Origin: Streptomyces sp. Root1304
GTDB lineage: Bacteria; Actinomycetota; Actinomycetes; Streptomycetales; Streptomycetaceae
Assembly (NCBI RefSeq): GCF_001426405.1
Contig: NZ_LMEP01000012.1
Location: 263,948-327,947, forward strand
Reading direction: 5' to 3'
DNA length: 64,000 nt
The notes beneath the pieces were generated by a model. That model made no database searches, was not told the DNA's origin, and was given only the letters and a program-made list of their open reading frames with translations. Positions 40,557-49,427 of this stretch are shown one piece after another; positions within the stretch are counted from its first letter, which is position 1; each line of letters begins with the position of its first letter. A program made the translations under genes and the position numbers.

Positions 40557-42689
40557 ATGAGCTTGCACGGCGCGGACGGAGCCGGTGGTGCCGACGCGCT
40601 GCTCACGGTCCTCGAACTGCTCGCCCGGCAGGCCCCGCCCGCCCGGTTCGACGCCCTCCTCGTCGACGCCCGCGCCTCCGGCCTCGAAGGCGAGGCGCTC
40701 GCCCGCCTCGAACGGGCCGTCGCACTGGCCGGGGAGACCCACGCGGGACGCGAGCGGCAGGCGGAAGCCGACGGCCTGGACGCCCTCGAACAGGTCTTCC
40801 GCGAGCAGGACTTCCTCGAACCGACGGCCCTGGAGAGGGCCGCCCTCGAACACGCCGCACGGCGCGAGCAGGCCGTCCGCGACCAGGCCGTCCGCCGGGA
40901 GGCCGGACTCGCCGCCCTCGCCGACACCGCACGAGACCTGACCTCCTCGTACGACCTCGACAGCCTGCTGCGGGTCATCACCCGCCGCGCCCGCCGGCTC
41001 CTCGGCCTCGACCTCGCCTACGTCACCCTGCGCGGCCCGCACGGCGCCTGCTACGTCCACACCACCGAGGGCTCCCGGGCCGGCCGCGGCGCTGGCCCCC
41101 GGCTCGCCCCCGGACTCAGGATCGCCGAGGGGTACGGGCTCGGCGGCGCCGTCCAGCTCCACGGCGAACCCGTCTGGACCGCCGACTACCTCGCCGACGA
41201 ACGCTTCGCGCCCTCCGGCTCCCTCGACGCCGGCGTGCACGCCCCCGCCTTCGACGAGGCCGCCGAGACGGCCCTGCGCGCCGAGGACCTGCACGCCATC
41301 ATGGCCGCACCGCTGCGCAGCGGAGACACCGTGATCGGCGCCCTCCACGGCGCCGACCGGCGCGTCCGCGACCACACCGCCGAGGAGATCGGACTCCTCG
41401 CCGCGCTCGCCGACCTCGCCGCCCTCGCCGTGGAGAAGGCCGGACTCCTCGACCGCACCCGCGCCGAGGTCTCCGAACTGGAACGGGACAGCTCCCGGGT
41501 CCGTACCAGCCTCACCCGGATGCGGCACGTCAGCGAGGCCCACGGCCGCATCATGAACCTCGTCCTCGCGGGCGGCGACCTCTGCAACGTGGCCAAGGCC
41601 GCCGCCGACGCCCTCGACGCGACCGTGATGATCCGCGACCCGGGCGGCCGCTGCCTCGCCGGCGCCGGGGACCTCCCCGGCCTCGACGAGGAGGCCGTCG
41701 CCAAGGCCTCGCTCGACGCGCACGCCCGCCGCCGCCCGGTCCTCGCCGACGACGACACCTGGGTCGCACCCGTCATCGCGGGCTCCGAGGACCTCGGCGG
41801 GCTCGTCGTCCGGGCCGCCGGCGGACTCACCGGCGAGGACGAGCGGCTGCTCGAACTCGCCGCCCAGTCCGTCGCGTTCCTCCTCCTGATGCGCCGCTCC
41901 ACCGCCGTCGCCGAAGGACCCGTCCGCGACGAACTCCTCGACGACCTCATCGCCGACCCGCCGCACGCACCGCAGCAGATCGCCCAGCGGGCCCGCCGCC
42001 TCGGCGTCGACCTGCGCAAACCGCACGTCCTCGTGCTCGCCCGCCCGGAGGGCGGCGAACAGGGCAGGGCCGTGGTCTGGGCGTCCTCCTACGCGTACCG
42101 CCTCTCCGGTCTGAAGACCGTGCAGGGCGGCTGCATCGTGCTGCTGCTCCCGGGCATCGACGCCTCCGCCGCCGCCCAGGCCGTCGCCGCCGAACTGTCC
42201 CCGCTGCTCGGACACCCCGTCTCCGTCGCCGCAGCCGGACCCGCCCAGAGCCCGGACGGCGTCGGGCGGATGCACCAGGAGGCCGGCCGCTGCCTGGACG
42301 CGATGAGCGCGCTCGGCGGCACCGGCTCCGCCGCCTCCGTACAGGACCTGGGCTTCCTCGGGCTGCTGCTCTCCGACGACAACGACGTCGACGGCTTCGT
42401 CGAGGCGGCGATCGGACCCGTACTCGACTACGACGCCGAGCGGTTCACCGACCTCACCCACACCCTGGAGGCGTACTTCGCCTCCGGCGGCAGCCCGACG
42501 AACGCCGCCGAGGCCCTGCACGTCCACCCCAACACCGTCTCCCGGCGCCTGGAACGCATCGGCGAACTCCTCGGCCCCGAATGGCAGAAGCCCGGCCAGG
42601 TCCTGGAGGTCCAGCTCGCGCTGCGCCTCCAGCGGACCCGGGAGGTCCTGGCCCGCGGCCGTCAGCCGGCCGAACGCCCCGAGCCGTAG
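40557..42689 (+). CDS. GAF-domain PucR-family regulator
   Basis: 710-residue cytoplasmic regulator. The N-terminus is an Ala/Glu/Arg-rich helical region (1-115), then a GAF domain (about 125-300, DLTSSYDLDSLLRVITRRAR, AEDLHAIMAAPLRSGDTVIG), a coiled segment and a second sensor-like region, ending in the PucR-type HTH (about 632-690, FASGGSPTNAAEALHVHPNT, VSRRLERIGELLG). PucR proteins respond to purine or other metabolite signals. The 3' end overlaps the convergent transposase-like gene by 28 bp. It sits directly after the SARP-like gene and may be co-regulated. Confidence 0.9.
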   Translation: MSLHGADGAGGADALLTVLELLARQAPPARFDALLVDARASGLEGEALARLERAVALAGETHAGRERQAEADGLDALEQVFREQDFLEPTALERAALEHAARREQAVRDQAVRREAGLAALADTARDLTSSYDLDSLLRVITRRARRLLGLDLAYVTLRGPHGACYVHTTEGSRAGRGAGPRLAPGLRIAEGYGLGGAVQLHGEPVWTADYLADERFAPSGSLDAGVHAPAFDEAAETALRAEDLHAIMAAPLRSGDTVIGALHGADRRVRDHTAEEIGLLAALADLAALAVEKAGLLDRTRAEVSELERDSSRVRTSLTRMRHVSEAHGRIMNLVLAGGDLCNVAKAAADALDATVMIRDPGGRCLAGAGDLPGLDEEAVAKASLDAHARRRPVLADDDTWVAPVIAGSEDLGGLVVRAAGGLTGEDERLLELAAQSVAFLLLMRRSTAVAEGPVRDELLDDLIADPPHAPQQIAQRARRLGVDLRKPHVLVLARPEGGEQGRAVVWASSYAYRLSGLKTVQGGCIVLLLPGIDASAAAQAVAAELSPLLGHPVSVAAAGPAQSPDGVGRMHQEAGRCLDAMSALGGTGSAASVQDLGFLGLLLSDDNDVDGFVEAAIGPVLDYDAERFTDLTHTLEAYFASGGSPTNAAEALHVHPNTVSRRLERIGELLGPEWQKPGQVLEVQLALRLQRTREVLARGRQPAERPEP

Positions 42690-43924
42690 CCCGAACCGTA
42701 CGGCGCGTCCCAGTCGGCGGCGGCCATCACCGTCGCCGCGTGGGCCGCCGAGGCCAGCGTGATGTGACGGTGCCAGCCGCGGAACGAACGGCCCACGAAG
42801 TCCCGCAGCCCCGCCCCCTCCCCGACCTCCACGAAGTCCCGCTCCACCCGGCGCGCCAGCTTCGTCAGCCGCAGCAGCGAACCGACCGGCGACCCGGTCA
42901 GATCGCTGATCCACACCCGGGACGGGGCCCGCCGCGGGTCGTCCCACTCACCGAGCAGCACCAGCGGACGCATCCGCTCCCCGCCCGGCGTGGGCAGCGC
43001 CACCCGCACGGCCGTGGCCAGCGAGGTCCGCGAGGTCCGCGCACCGGCGACCGTGTCCACCCAGCTCACCGGCCTGCGCAGCCCCTTGAGCGACTCCAGG
43101 ATCTGCACCGCGGACAGCGGACCCGCGCCGAAACCGGGCAGCGAACGGTCCGCGATGGCCAGCCGGGACCCCGGACCGATCCGCGCCACGACCGGCACCC
43201 CCGCCCCGGCGAGCCGGGTGAGGGCCGCCCGCCCCGCGCCGCCCCGGATGTCGAGCAGCACCGGCTTGCGGGTGACGTCGGACCAGCGGGCGGTGTCGAG
43301 CGCCGCCGCCACCGCGCACTCCTCCAGCGTCTCCTCGCCGGCCTCCTGGGGAACCTCCGCGCGGTCGCGCCGCGTGCGGTCGTTCACCCAGGGGTCCGGC
43401 AGGAACAGCCGCCAGTTGACGGGGACGCTCAGCTCGTCGCTCGCGAACCACACCCCGAACGCCTGCTGGCCGTGGAAGACCTGGCCGCGCTCCGGGTCGA
43501 AACGCCGGTCCACGCCCACCGAGTGCTCCCCGGCCTTCGGGATCGGCATCGGCCGCACCACCCAGGCCTGCGGGCAGCCGTTCCGCTCCAGATGGCGGGC
43601 GAGCGCCGCCCGCATGGGCTGCCAGTCCCAGGTGGAACTGGACACGAAGTGGTGCAGGCTCTGTTCGGCGGCGGGGCCGCCTATCTGCGCGGCGATGTTC
43701 CGGATCGACTTGCGGCCCTGCGCGGTGAGCAGACCGTGCAGATACTGCTCGGCCTTCACCCGCTGGTCGCGGCGCGGGAAACCGGAGAACAGCGCGGCAC
43801 ACAGCTCGGCGTAGACGTCCTCGCGCGAGCCGGCCGCGCCGACGGACCTGACGACACCCAGGGGCGCGGCCGGGGGAACGGTACCGGCGGCGGCCCTGCG
43901 CTTGGTTGCGACGGATGTACTCAC
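42662..43924 (-). CDS. IS701-family transposase-derived protein, probably inactive
   Basis: 420-residue protein of the IS701/DDE_5 fold. GTG 43924 is chosen because GGAG is 8 bp before; the longer frame is non-coding. The family's conserved (I/V)DDTGFPKKG-x-HSVGV becomes WVVRPMPIPKAGEHSVGV (121-138), so the first catalytic Asp is gone although KAGEHSVGV is kept. The second Asp region reads PVLLDIRGGAG. No terminal inverted repeats or target duplications are visible, and codon use matches the host. It is best seen as a domesticated transposase fold with a possible DNA-binding role. Confidence 0.82.
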   Translation of the reverse strand: MSTSVATKRRAAAGTVPPAAPLGVVRSVGAAGSREDVYAELCAALFSGFPRRDQRVKAEQYLHGLLTAQGRKSIRNIAAQIGGPAAEQSLHHFVSSSTWDWQPMRAALARHLERNGCPQAWVVRPMPIPKAGEHSVGVDRRFDPERGQVFHGQQAFGVWFASDELSVPVNWRLFLPDPWVNDRTRRDRAEVPQEAGEETLEECAVAAALDTARWSDVTRKPVLLDIRGGAGRAALTRLAGAGVPVVARIGPGSRLAIADRSLPGFGAGPLSAVQILESLKGLRRPVSWVDTVAGARTSRTSLATAVRVALPTPGGERMRPLVLLGEWDDPRRAPSRVWISDLTGSPVGSLLRLTKLARRVERDFVEVGEGAGLRDFVGRSFRGWHRHITLASAAHAATVMAAADWDAPYGSGYGSGRSAG

Positions 43925-44287
43925 GACACTCCTGCCCGAAGGTTGCGCAGCTCCCTCCCGCTGCTCCACCACCGTCGCCCGTGACCGCACCCCGCGACGA
44001 GGTGTACCCGGCACCCGAATCGGCCGCCTGATGGTGGCCGGACCACCTCCCGCCGTGTCGTCGCAGGTCGCAGGGGGCGTCGCCGCCCCCTCACCGGCCC
44101 CCGCCCGGGGAGTCCGGAATACCCCGCGGGGGGATCTGACAGACTCGCGGGCCCGGCTTTGACCGGTCGCACGGCGTGGCCGGACCATCGCAGAGCGAGG
44201 CTGCACGGGCCGGACCGCGGTTAATGCCCCAGGCCGGGGACCGCGCCTGTGCGCCTCGCCTCGACCCCCTGTCATAGGCTCTCGGCC

Positions 44288-44785
44288 ATGGGACTGCGGC
44301 GGCTGCACGGACTGCGGGGACCGCGGGGAGTGCGCCTGGAACTGCCGGTGGTCGTCGCGGTGTCCGTCGGCGGCGCCCTCGGCGCGACCGCCCGGTACGG
44401 CGCCGGACTCCTCTGGCCGTCCCCCGAGGGCACCTTCCCCTGGACGACCTTCACCGTCAACGTCACCGGCTGCGCGCTGCTCGGCGTACTGATGGTCCTG
44501 GTCATGGAGAAGCCCACCGAGTGGTCGTCCGCCCCGCCGCACCCCCTCCTCCGGCCCTTCCTCGGCACCGGGTTCTGCGGCGGGTTCACCACCTTCTCGA
44601 CGTACGCCCTGGAGACCGAGCGGCTGCTGAGCGGCAGCGACCCGACACGCGGTCTGCTGTACCTGGGCGGGACGGTGCTCACCGCACTGGCCGGCGTCCG
44701 GGCCGGAGTCACCGTCACCAGGGCGGTGTGGCGGCGGGCCGGCAGCGCCCGGGCCGCCGCCCGCGAACGGGAGGGCCGGGTGTGA
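44288..44785 (+). CDS. crcB: Fluoride channel FluC/CrcB, subunit 1
   Basis: 165-residue four-span membrane protein that lets F- leave the cell. Motifs: GGALGATARYG (about 28-38), TVNVTGCALLG (about 56-66) and TGFCGGFTTFSTYALE (about 96-111), including the Phe box. The extra N-terminus (1-20) is Arg-rich. ATG 44288. It is followed by a second crcB gene with overlapping stop and start; in Gram-positive bacteria such pairs form heterodimers or antiparallel homodimers. The 363-bp gap upstream (43925-44287) holds no recognisable gene. Confidence 0.93.
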   Translation: MGLRRLHGLRGPRGVRLELPVVVAVSVGGALGATARYGAGLLWPSPEGTFPWTTFTVNVTGCALLGVLMVLVMEKPTEWSSAPPHPLLRPFLGTGFCGGFTTFSTYALETERLLSGSDPTRGLLYLGGTVLTALAGVRAGVTVTRAVWRRAGSARAAAREREGRV

Positions 44786-45135
44786 ACTGGCTGTTCGTCG
44801 TCGTCGGAGCCGCCGTCGGCGCGCCCCTGCGCTACCTCACGGACCGCGCGGCACGGGCCCGGTTCGGCCCCGACTTCCCCTGGGGTACGTTCCTGGTGAA
44901 CGCCGTCGGATCGTTCCTGCTCGGGCTGCTCGCCGGGACGGTCTCGGGCCGGGCGTACCTGCTGCTCGGCACGGGCCTGTGCGGGGCCCTGACGACGTAC
45001 TCGACCTTCTCGTACGAGACGCTGAAGCTGTACGAGGACGGGGCGAAGCGGCACGCGGTGCTGAACGTGGCCGGGAGCCTGGCCGCCGGGCTCGCCGCCG
45101 TATGGCTGGGAGTCTGGACGGCCGGGCTGTTCTAG
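44782..45135 (+). CDS. crcB: Fluoride channel FluC/CrcB, subunit 2
   Basis: 117-residue FluC protein with GAAVGAPLRYL (about 9-19), LVNAVGSFLLG (about 38-48) and GTGLCGALTTYSTFSYE (about 63-79). GTG 44782 overlaps the stop of the first crcB gene (GTGA) with GGGAGGG upstream. Shorter than subunit 1 and without its Arg-rich N-terminus. It converges on uricase with only 7 bp between the stops. Confidence 0.93.
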   Translation: MNWLFVVVGAAVGAPLRYLTDRAARARFGPDFPWGTFLVNAVGSFLLGLLAGTVSGRAYLLLGTGLCGALTTYSTFSYETLKLYEDGAKRHAVLNVAGSLAAGLAAVWLGVWTAGLF

Positions 45136-45142
45136 CCGGACC

Positions 45143-46060
45143 TCAGGCGGTGATCCAGTCGCTGGTCGCGATCACCGGCTGGACGCCCTCGCGGTGGATC
45201 GTGCCCTCGATGAGGCCGTACATCCGGTCGGCCGCGAAGTACACCTCGTTGTCGTTCTTCAGGCCGAAGGGCTCCAGGTCCACCAGGAAGTGGTGCTTGT
45301 TCGGCAGGTTCAGTCGCACCTCGTTGACCGTGGACACGTTGTCGAGGACCCGGTCGGCCATCGCGTGCAGGGTCTGCTGGAGCGAGTAGCTGTACGTCTC
45401 CGCGAACGCCTCCAGCATGTGGCGGCGCACCTTCCCGTACGAGCGGTCCCAGTCGTGCTCCGCGTCGGCGGCGGCGGACGCCGAGTTCGCCCAGCGGGCG
45501 GTCACCTTGGTGGCCAGGATGCGGTCGTACGCCTCCTGGAGCGTCGTGTACCTGTCCTTGATGTAGCCGTGGAACTCGGAGTTGGTCGAGTTCATGACCG
45601 TGAGCTCCTTGAGGCCCGAGAGGACCTGGAGCCCGGTGTTCTCCGAGTAGGTGATCTGCGCGGTGCGGACCTCCTGGCCGCCGCGGACGAAGGAGTGCTG
45701 CTCCTTGCGGGTGGGGACGGAGACCCGCTCCCAGGCGTACTCCTCGATCCGGATCTGCGCCTCGTGGATCACCGGCTGCGAAGCCACGAAGTGCTTGGCG
45801 AGGAGGATGCCGAAGGCCTCGGGGGAGGCCACGCCGTGCTCCTTGGCGAAGGCGTACACCGTGTTCTTGGTGGTGTCGGTCGGCAGGCAGTTGGCGTTGT
45901 CGCCGGTCAGGTGCATCTCGCGGTACTCACCGCGCAGCGCCACCGACACGTTCAGGTCGCGGATCTCGTGCCACGCGCCGCCGTCGCCCCTGCGGGTGAC
46001 CGTGACGATGCGGTTCTCGGCCTTGCCGTACTGGTTCTGCGCCAGGACGTGCTTGCTCAT
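45143..46060 (-). CDS. Urate oxidase (uricase)
   Basis: 305-residue cofactor-free urate oxidase, first step of purine ring opening after urate. Two T-fold domains; active-site tracts LPTDTTKNTVYAFAKE (Lys/Thr pair, about 57-72), HSFVRGG, and NLPNKHHFLVDLEPFG (about 260-275). ATG 46060 with CAGGAG upstream. The next enzymes of the pathway (HIU hydrolase, OHCU decarboxylase, allantoinase) are not in the window. An inverted repeat lies 21 bp upstream of the start. Confidence 0.95.
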   Translation of the reverse strand: MSKHVLAQNQYGKAENRIVTVTRRGDGGAWHEIRDLNVSVALRGEYREMHLTGDNANCLPTDTTKNTVYAFAKEHGVASPEAFGILLAKHFVASQPVIHEAQIRIEEYAWERVSVPTRKEQHSFVRGGQEVRTAQITYSENTGLQVLSGLKELTVMNSTNSEFHGYIKDRYTTLQEAYDRILATKVTARWANSASAAADAEHDWDRSYGKVRRHMLEAFAETYSYSLQQTLHAMADRVLDNVSTVNEVRLNLPNKHHFLVDLEPFGLKNDNEVYFAADRMYGLIEGTIHREGVQPVIATSDWITA

Positions 46061-46080
46061 GTGCTGCTCAGCTCCTGCGG

Positions 46081-46105
46081 GTACGTGGATACGGATATCC
46101 CGTAC
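46081..46105. promoter_or_regulatory. Inverted repeat in the uricase promoter region
   Basis: Arms GTACGTGGATA (46081-46091) and TATCCCGTAC (46096-46105) pair completely except for one extra T, around CGGA. It is 21 bp upstream of the uricase start, a position for a repressor such as a MarR or PucR-type protein. Confidence 0.55.
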
Positions 46106-46302
46106 GCCCGGCGTCCAGCGTCCCCGTCGTCCCGAGGGTCCGCTCCCCGCCGTCCGGTCCGTGAACGGCGGACCGCCCCGGGACTGACGAGCATCCCGGT
46201 CCGTAGGTTCGGCTCGAAGATATGTCCCCTTCCGGCGACTGGCAATGGGGGAGCGGGGGAGAGGGCATGCCGGGAGGGCGCGCCGGAAGGGCCGGCGGGC
46301 CC

Positions 46303-47475
46303 TCAGCCGCCCGGCAGCAGACGGGTCTCCACCGTCGGGAGACCCTTGTCCCACCAGTGGTCGTAGCGGCCGTAGACCCGGGGGTCGCGGGCGGCGAGGA
46401 GGTCCCCGAGCGCCCCGGCCTCCTCGGCCAGCCCCGCCCAGACCTCCTCGGGCAGTGGGTGGAAGGCCGAGGCCTCGACGCCGCCCCCGGCCGGCCGCCA
46501 GACCCCGGCGACGTACCCGTCGACGAGGAGGGTCGGCAGGGTGTCGCCGTTCACGCGGATCACGTGCTTGCGGTACTCGGGCGGGATCACCCGCGCGCGG
46601 TCGGCGTACGCCAGCAGGACGCTGTCCCACATGGCCATCAGCCGGGGCGGCGCCGGCGTGTCCTCGGCGGGTCGCGGCGCGCCGGGCACGTCGTACAGAA
46701 CCGTTCCGTCGGCCCCCTCCAACTGCTCGACGCCCGACGGGTCCCCGTCCGGGAGGCCGTCGAGGAGGAGGCGCAGCGCCTCGCGCACCTTCCCCCGCGG
46801 GGCCGTCGTGAACTGCGCCATGTCCGGGACGGACGCCGGGCCGAAGCCCTCCAGATAGCGCCGGAGGAGGACGGCGAGCCCCGCCGTCGAGGCCTCCGGG
46901 TCGGCGAGTACGGGAAGCGCGCTCGCCGTCACGAAGGACTGCGCCGTCCCGAACGACCACGGCGGCCCGGTCGGCGCGTGCCACAGCGGCGCGTACTGCC
47001 GGATCATCCGCCAGACCACGGCCTCCACCGGCCCGCCCCTGGCCGCCTCCAGGTGCGTCCGCATCTCGGCCCCGGTGCGCGCCCGCCCCGCGTACTCCAG
47101 CAGACCCGGCAGCAGCGCGTCCGCGTCGGCGGCCGTGAACCCGGCGGCCTTGAACCGCGGATCGTGCAGTCGCGAGCCGCGCAGGGTCGGCTCCATGCCC
47201 TCCCGGAAGGCCCGGTAGTCCTCGGTGTGCACCACGTGCAGGGTGAGCCGCATCAGGGTCGACCGCACCAACTCGTAGGCGTCCAGGGCCTCGTCGAGCC
47301 GCTCGGGGGCGAAGTCCGCGATCCGGTTCCACAGCGCCACGTACGGCGAGCCGGGCTGCTGCGCCTGGAGCGCCACGACCTTCCGCACGGCCTCGCCGAC
47401 GTCGATCGGCATCCGTTCGAGCAGCAACTGCCGGGCGAGGGTGGACCGGTTGAGGGCGCGTGCGGTGATCACCAT
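46303..47475 (-). CDS. Winged-helix protein of the AlkZ/HTH_42 family (DNA glycosylase-like)
   Basis: 390-residue HTH_42 (DUF1006) protein made of tandem winged-helix domains. The QxQ motif of the AlkZ/YcaQ glycosylases is present in VALQAQQPGSPYVALW (Gln37, Gln39), so a role in removing alkylated or cross-linked bases is plausible. C-terminal features: YRKHVIRVNGDTLPTLLVDG and GVWRP. ATG 47475. Monocistronic and divergent from the DUF2079 gene (51 bp). AlkZ-type members often protect antibiotic producers; no such cluster is nearby. Confidence 0.85.
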   Translation of the reverse strand: MVITARALNRSTLARQLLLERMPIDVGEAVRKVVALQAQQPGSPYVALWNRIADFAPERLDEALDAYELVRSTLMRLTLHVVHTEDYRAFREGMEPTLRGSRLHDPRFKAAGFTAADADALLPGLLEYAGRARTGAEMRTHLEAARGGPVEAVVWRMIRQYAPLWHAPTGPPWSFGTAQSFVTASALPVLADPEASTAGLAVLLRRYLEGFGPASVPDMAQFTTAPRGKVREALRLLLDGLPDGDPSGVEQLEGADGTVLYDVPGAPRPAEDTPAPPRLMAMWDSVLLAYADRARVIPPEYRKHVIRVNGDTLPTLLVDGYVAGVWRPAGGGVEASAFHPLPEEVWAGLAEEAGALGDLLAARDPRVYGRYDHWWDKGLPTVETRLLPGG

Positions 47476-47526
47476 GGGCCGATTCTCCCTCCCGGGGCCA
47501 CGGCGACACACCGTAGGGTCGTGGCC

Positions 47527-49311
47527 ATGGATGCCATATCGACGTGTACGTCCCCGCGACCGCCGGAGGGGGAGAAGGCGGGGGGTGTGCGGTACGCGGA
47601 GGGCGGCGCGGTCGGGGTGCCGGAGCAGGCGCGGGCCGGGGGCGCGGCGACGGCCCCGGCCCCGGCAACTTCCCCGGCCCCGGAGCCGGTTACGGCTCGC
47701 GGAGGCGCGGCGGGTGCGGTGGGCGTGGTGCGTGCGGCGATCCTGTCCCGCAAGCGCGGTGTCCTCCTCACCCTCCTCTGCTTCCTCGTCTGCTGCGCCC
47801 TCGGGTTCCAGTCCTGGACCGCGATGCGGCTCACCGGTTTCGACCTCGGCATCTTCGACCAGGCGGTCCGCGCGTACGCGCACTTCGAGCTGCCCCGGTC
47901 GCCCATCAAGAACGTGCACCACGAGTTCCCGCCCGGCTTCTCCCTCCTCGGCGACCACTTCACCCCGGCCCTCGCGCTCCTCGCGCCGCTGTACTGGCTG
48001 TGGGACGACCCGCGGGTCCTCGTCCTCGCCCAGGCCGCGCTGTTCGCGGCGGGCGTGCCGGTGGTCCGGCGCATCGCCCGGCACTGCTTCGCCGCCGCCG
48101 GGCCGCAGACTTCCGCACCGCAGGCCTCCGCACCGGGCGGCGAGCCGCTCGTCGTACGGCGGGCGGCGGACCTCGCCGGGCTGGTGTACGCCCTGGGGTG
48201 GCCACTCCTCAACTCCTCGTACAACGGCTTCCACGAGGTCGCCTTCGCCGTCCCCTTCACCCTCCTGATGCTCGAACGCGGCCTCGCCCACCGCTACGGC
48301 GCCGCCGCCTGCTGGGCGGCCCTGCTGTGCACGGCGAAGGAGGACATGGGCCTCGTCGTCGGCGCCTTCGGCCTCGTCCTCGCGGTCCGCGCCCACCGCG
48401 CGGGCCACGGCCGGGGCCGCGCCACGGGCATCGCGCTCGCGCTCGGCGGGCCCCTGGTGTGCGCCCTCGTGATCGGCTGGTTCCTGCCGGCGATGGGCGG
48501 ACCCGAGGGCTACTACTGGTCGTACGGGAGCCTCGGCGCCGACCCGGGCGCCGCCCTGACCCATGTCCTCGGCTCCCCGTGGGTGCTGCTCCAGGTCGCC
48601 GTCACGCCCCTCGTGAAGGTCGGCATGCTGGCCTGGATCCTGGGCACGCTCGCCCTGCTGCCGCTGGGCTCCCCGACGTTCCTGCTCGCCGTACCGCTCC
48701 TCGCGGAACGGGTCCTCTCCGACAACCCCAACCACTGGCCGGTGATCAACCACTACGACGCCTTCCTGTGGCCGATCCTGCTGACGGCGGCCCTGGAGAC
48801 GCTCGGGCGCCTGCACGGCGAGCACCCCCGGCTGTTCCGGCGGTGGGCGGTCACCGGAGCCGCGCTGGCCTCCGCGGCCGCCGTCGCCCTCGGCCTCGTC
48901 CTCTTCGTGCAGCCGGGCGCGTGGCGGGCCCCGGACGACCGGCGGTCGCTCGCCGACGCGGCGGAACTGATCCCGGACGGGGCGACGGTGGAGGCGGACA
49001 ACGTGGTCGCGCCCCGGCTGACCGCCCGTACCCGGGTGGTGATCGCCGACGCCACCCCGAGGGGCGCGGACTGGGTCCTCCTCCGGGTCGAGGGCAGGAC
49101 CTTCCCCTTCACCTCGCTCGAAGAGCAACAGCGGCGTGTGGCCGTGCTCCTGGACCACGGGTACACCCAGGTGTGGCAGCGCGACGGATCGGTGCTGCTC
49201 CAGCGCACCCGGCGGGTCCCGATCCCCGGGATGCGGGTCCCGGGACCGGACAGCACGCCGGTGAGGGAGGCGGTCCCGGCGGACGTGGGCGCGAGCCTCT
49301 TCCTGCGGTAG
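47527..49311 (+). CDS. DUF2079 membrane protein
   Basis: 594-residue polytopic membrane protein with the DUF2079 core: RLTGFDLGIFDQAVRAYAHF (about 105), GDHFTPALALLAPLYWLWD (about 140) and LGWPLLNSSYNGFHEVAF (about 222-239). About ten membrane spans follow a 70-residue Gly/Ala/Pro-rich N-terminus. The family resembles GT-C glycosyltransferases in membrane layout but is not characterised. Start ATG 47527 near the divergent promoter; a much longer frame upstream is antisense to the neighbouring gene and is not coding. Confidence 0.85.
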   Translation: MDAISTCTSPRPPEGEKAGGVRYAEGGAVGVPEQARAGGAATAPAPATSPAPEPVTARGGAAGAVGVVRAAILSRKRGVLLTLLCFLVCCALGFQSWTAMRLTGFDLGIFDQAVRAYAHFELPRSPIKNVHHEFPPGFSLLGDHFTPALALLAPLYWLWDDPRVLVLAQAALFAAGVPVVRRIARHCFAAAGPQTSAPQASAPGGEPLVVRRAADLAGLVYALGWPLLNSSYNGFHEVAFAVPFTLLMLERGLAHRYGAAACWAALLCTAKEDMGLVVGAFGLVLAVRAHRAGHGRGRATGIALALGGPLVCALVIGWFLPAMGGPEGYYWSYGSLGADPGAALTHVLGSPWVLLQVAVTPLVKVGMLAWILGTLALLPLGSPTFLLAVPLLAERVLSDNPNHWPVINHYDAFLWPILLTAALETLGRLHGEHPRLFRRWAVTGAALASAAAVALGLVLFVQPGAWRAPDDRRSLADAAELIPDGATVEADNVVAPRLTARTRVVIADATPRGADWVLLRVEGRTFPFTSLEEQQRRVAVLLDHGYTQVWQRDGSVLLQRTRRVPIPGMRVPGPDSTPVREAVPADVGASLFLR

Positions 49312-49427
49312 GGCGCGCGGTCCGGGTGCGGGCGTGCCCGTGCCGGGGGCCTTCGGACGCCGCCGGTTCACCGAACCCACCGCCGGGGGACACGCGGATC
49401 TCACCCGCCCTCACGACCATCGTCCGC

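Noticed and set aside
44200..44287. Fluoride riboswitch upstream of crcB
   Set aside because: I looked for the conserved GGNGAUGG...UUCGCC pattern and the pseudoknot; neither is present.
42662..44287. Complete insertion sequence
   Set aside because: No terminal inverted repeats or target duplication flank the transposase-like gene, and the first catalytic Asp is absent.
46222..49311. 1029-codon plus-strand frame including the DUF2079 gene
   Set aside because: The first 435 codons are antisense to the AlkZ-like gene. The real start is near 47527.
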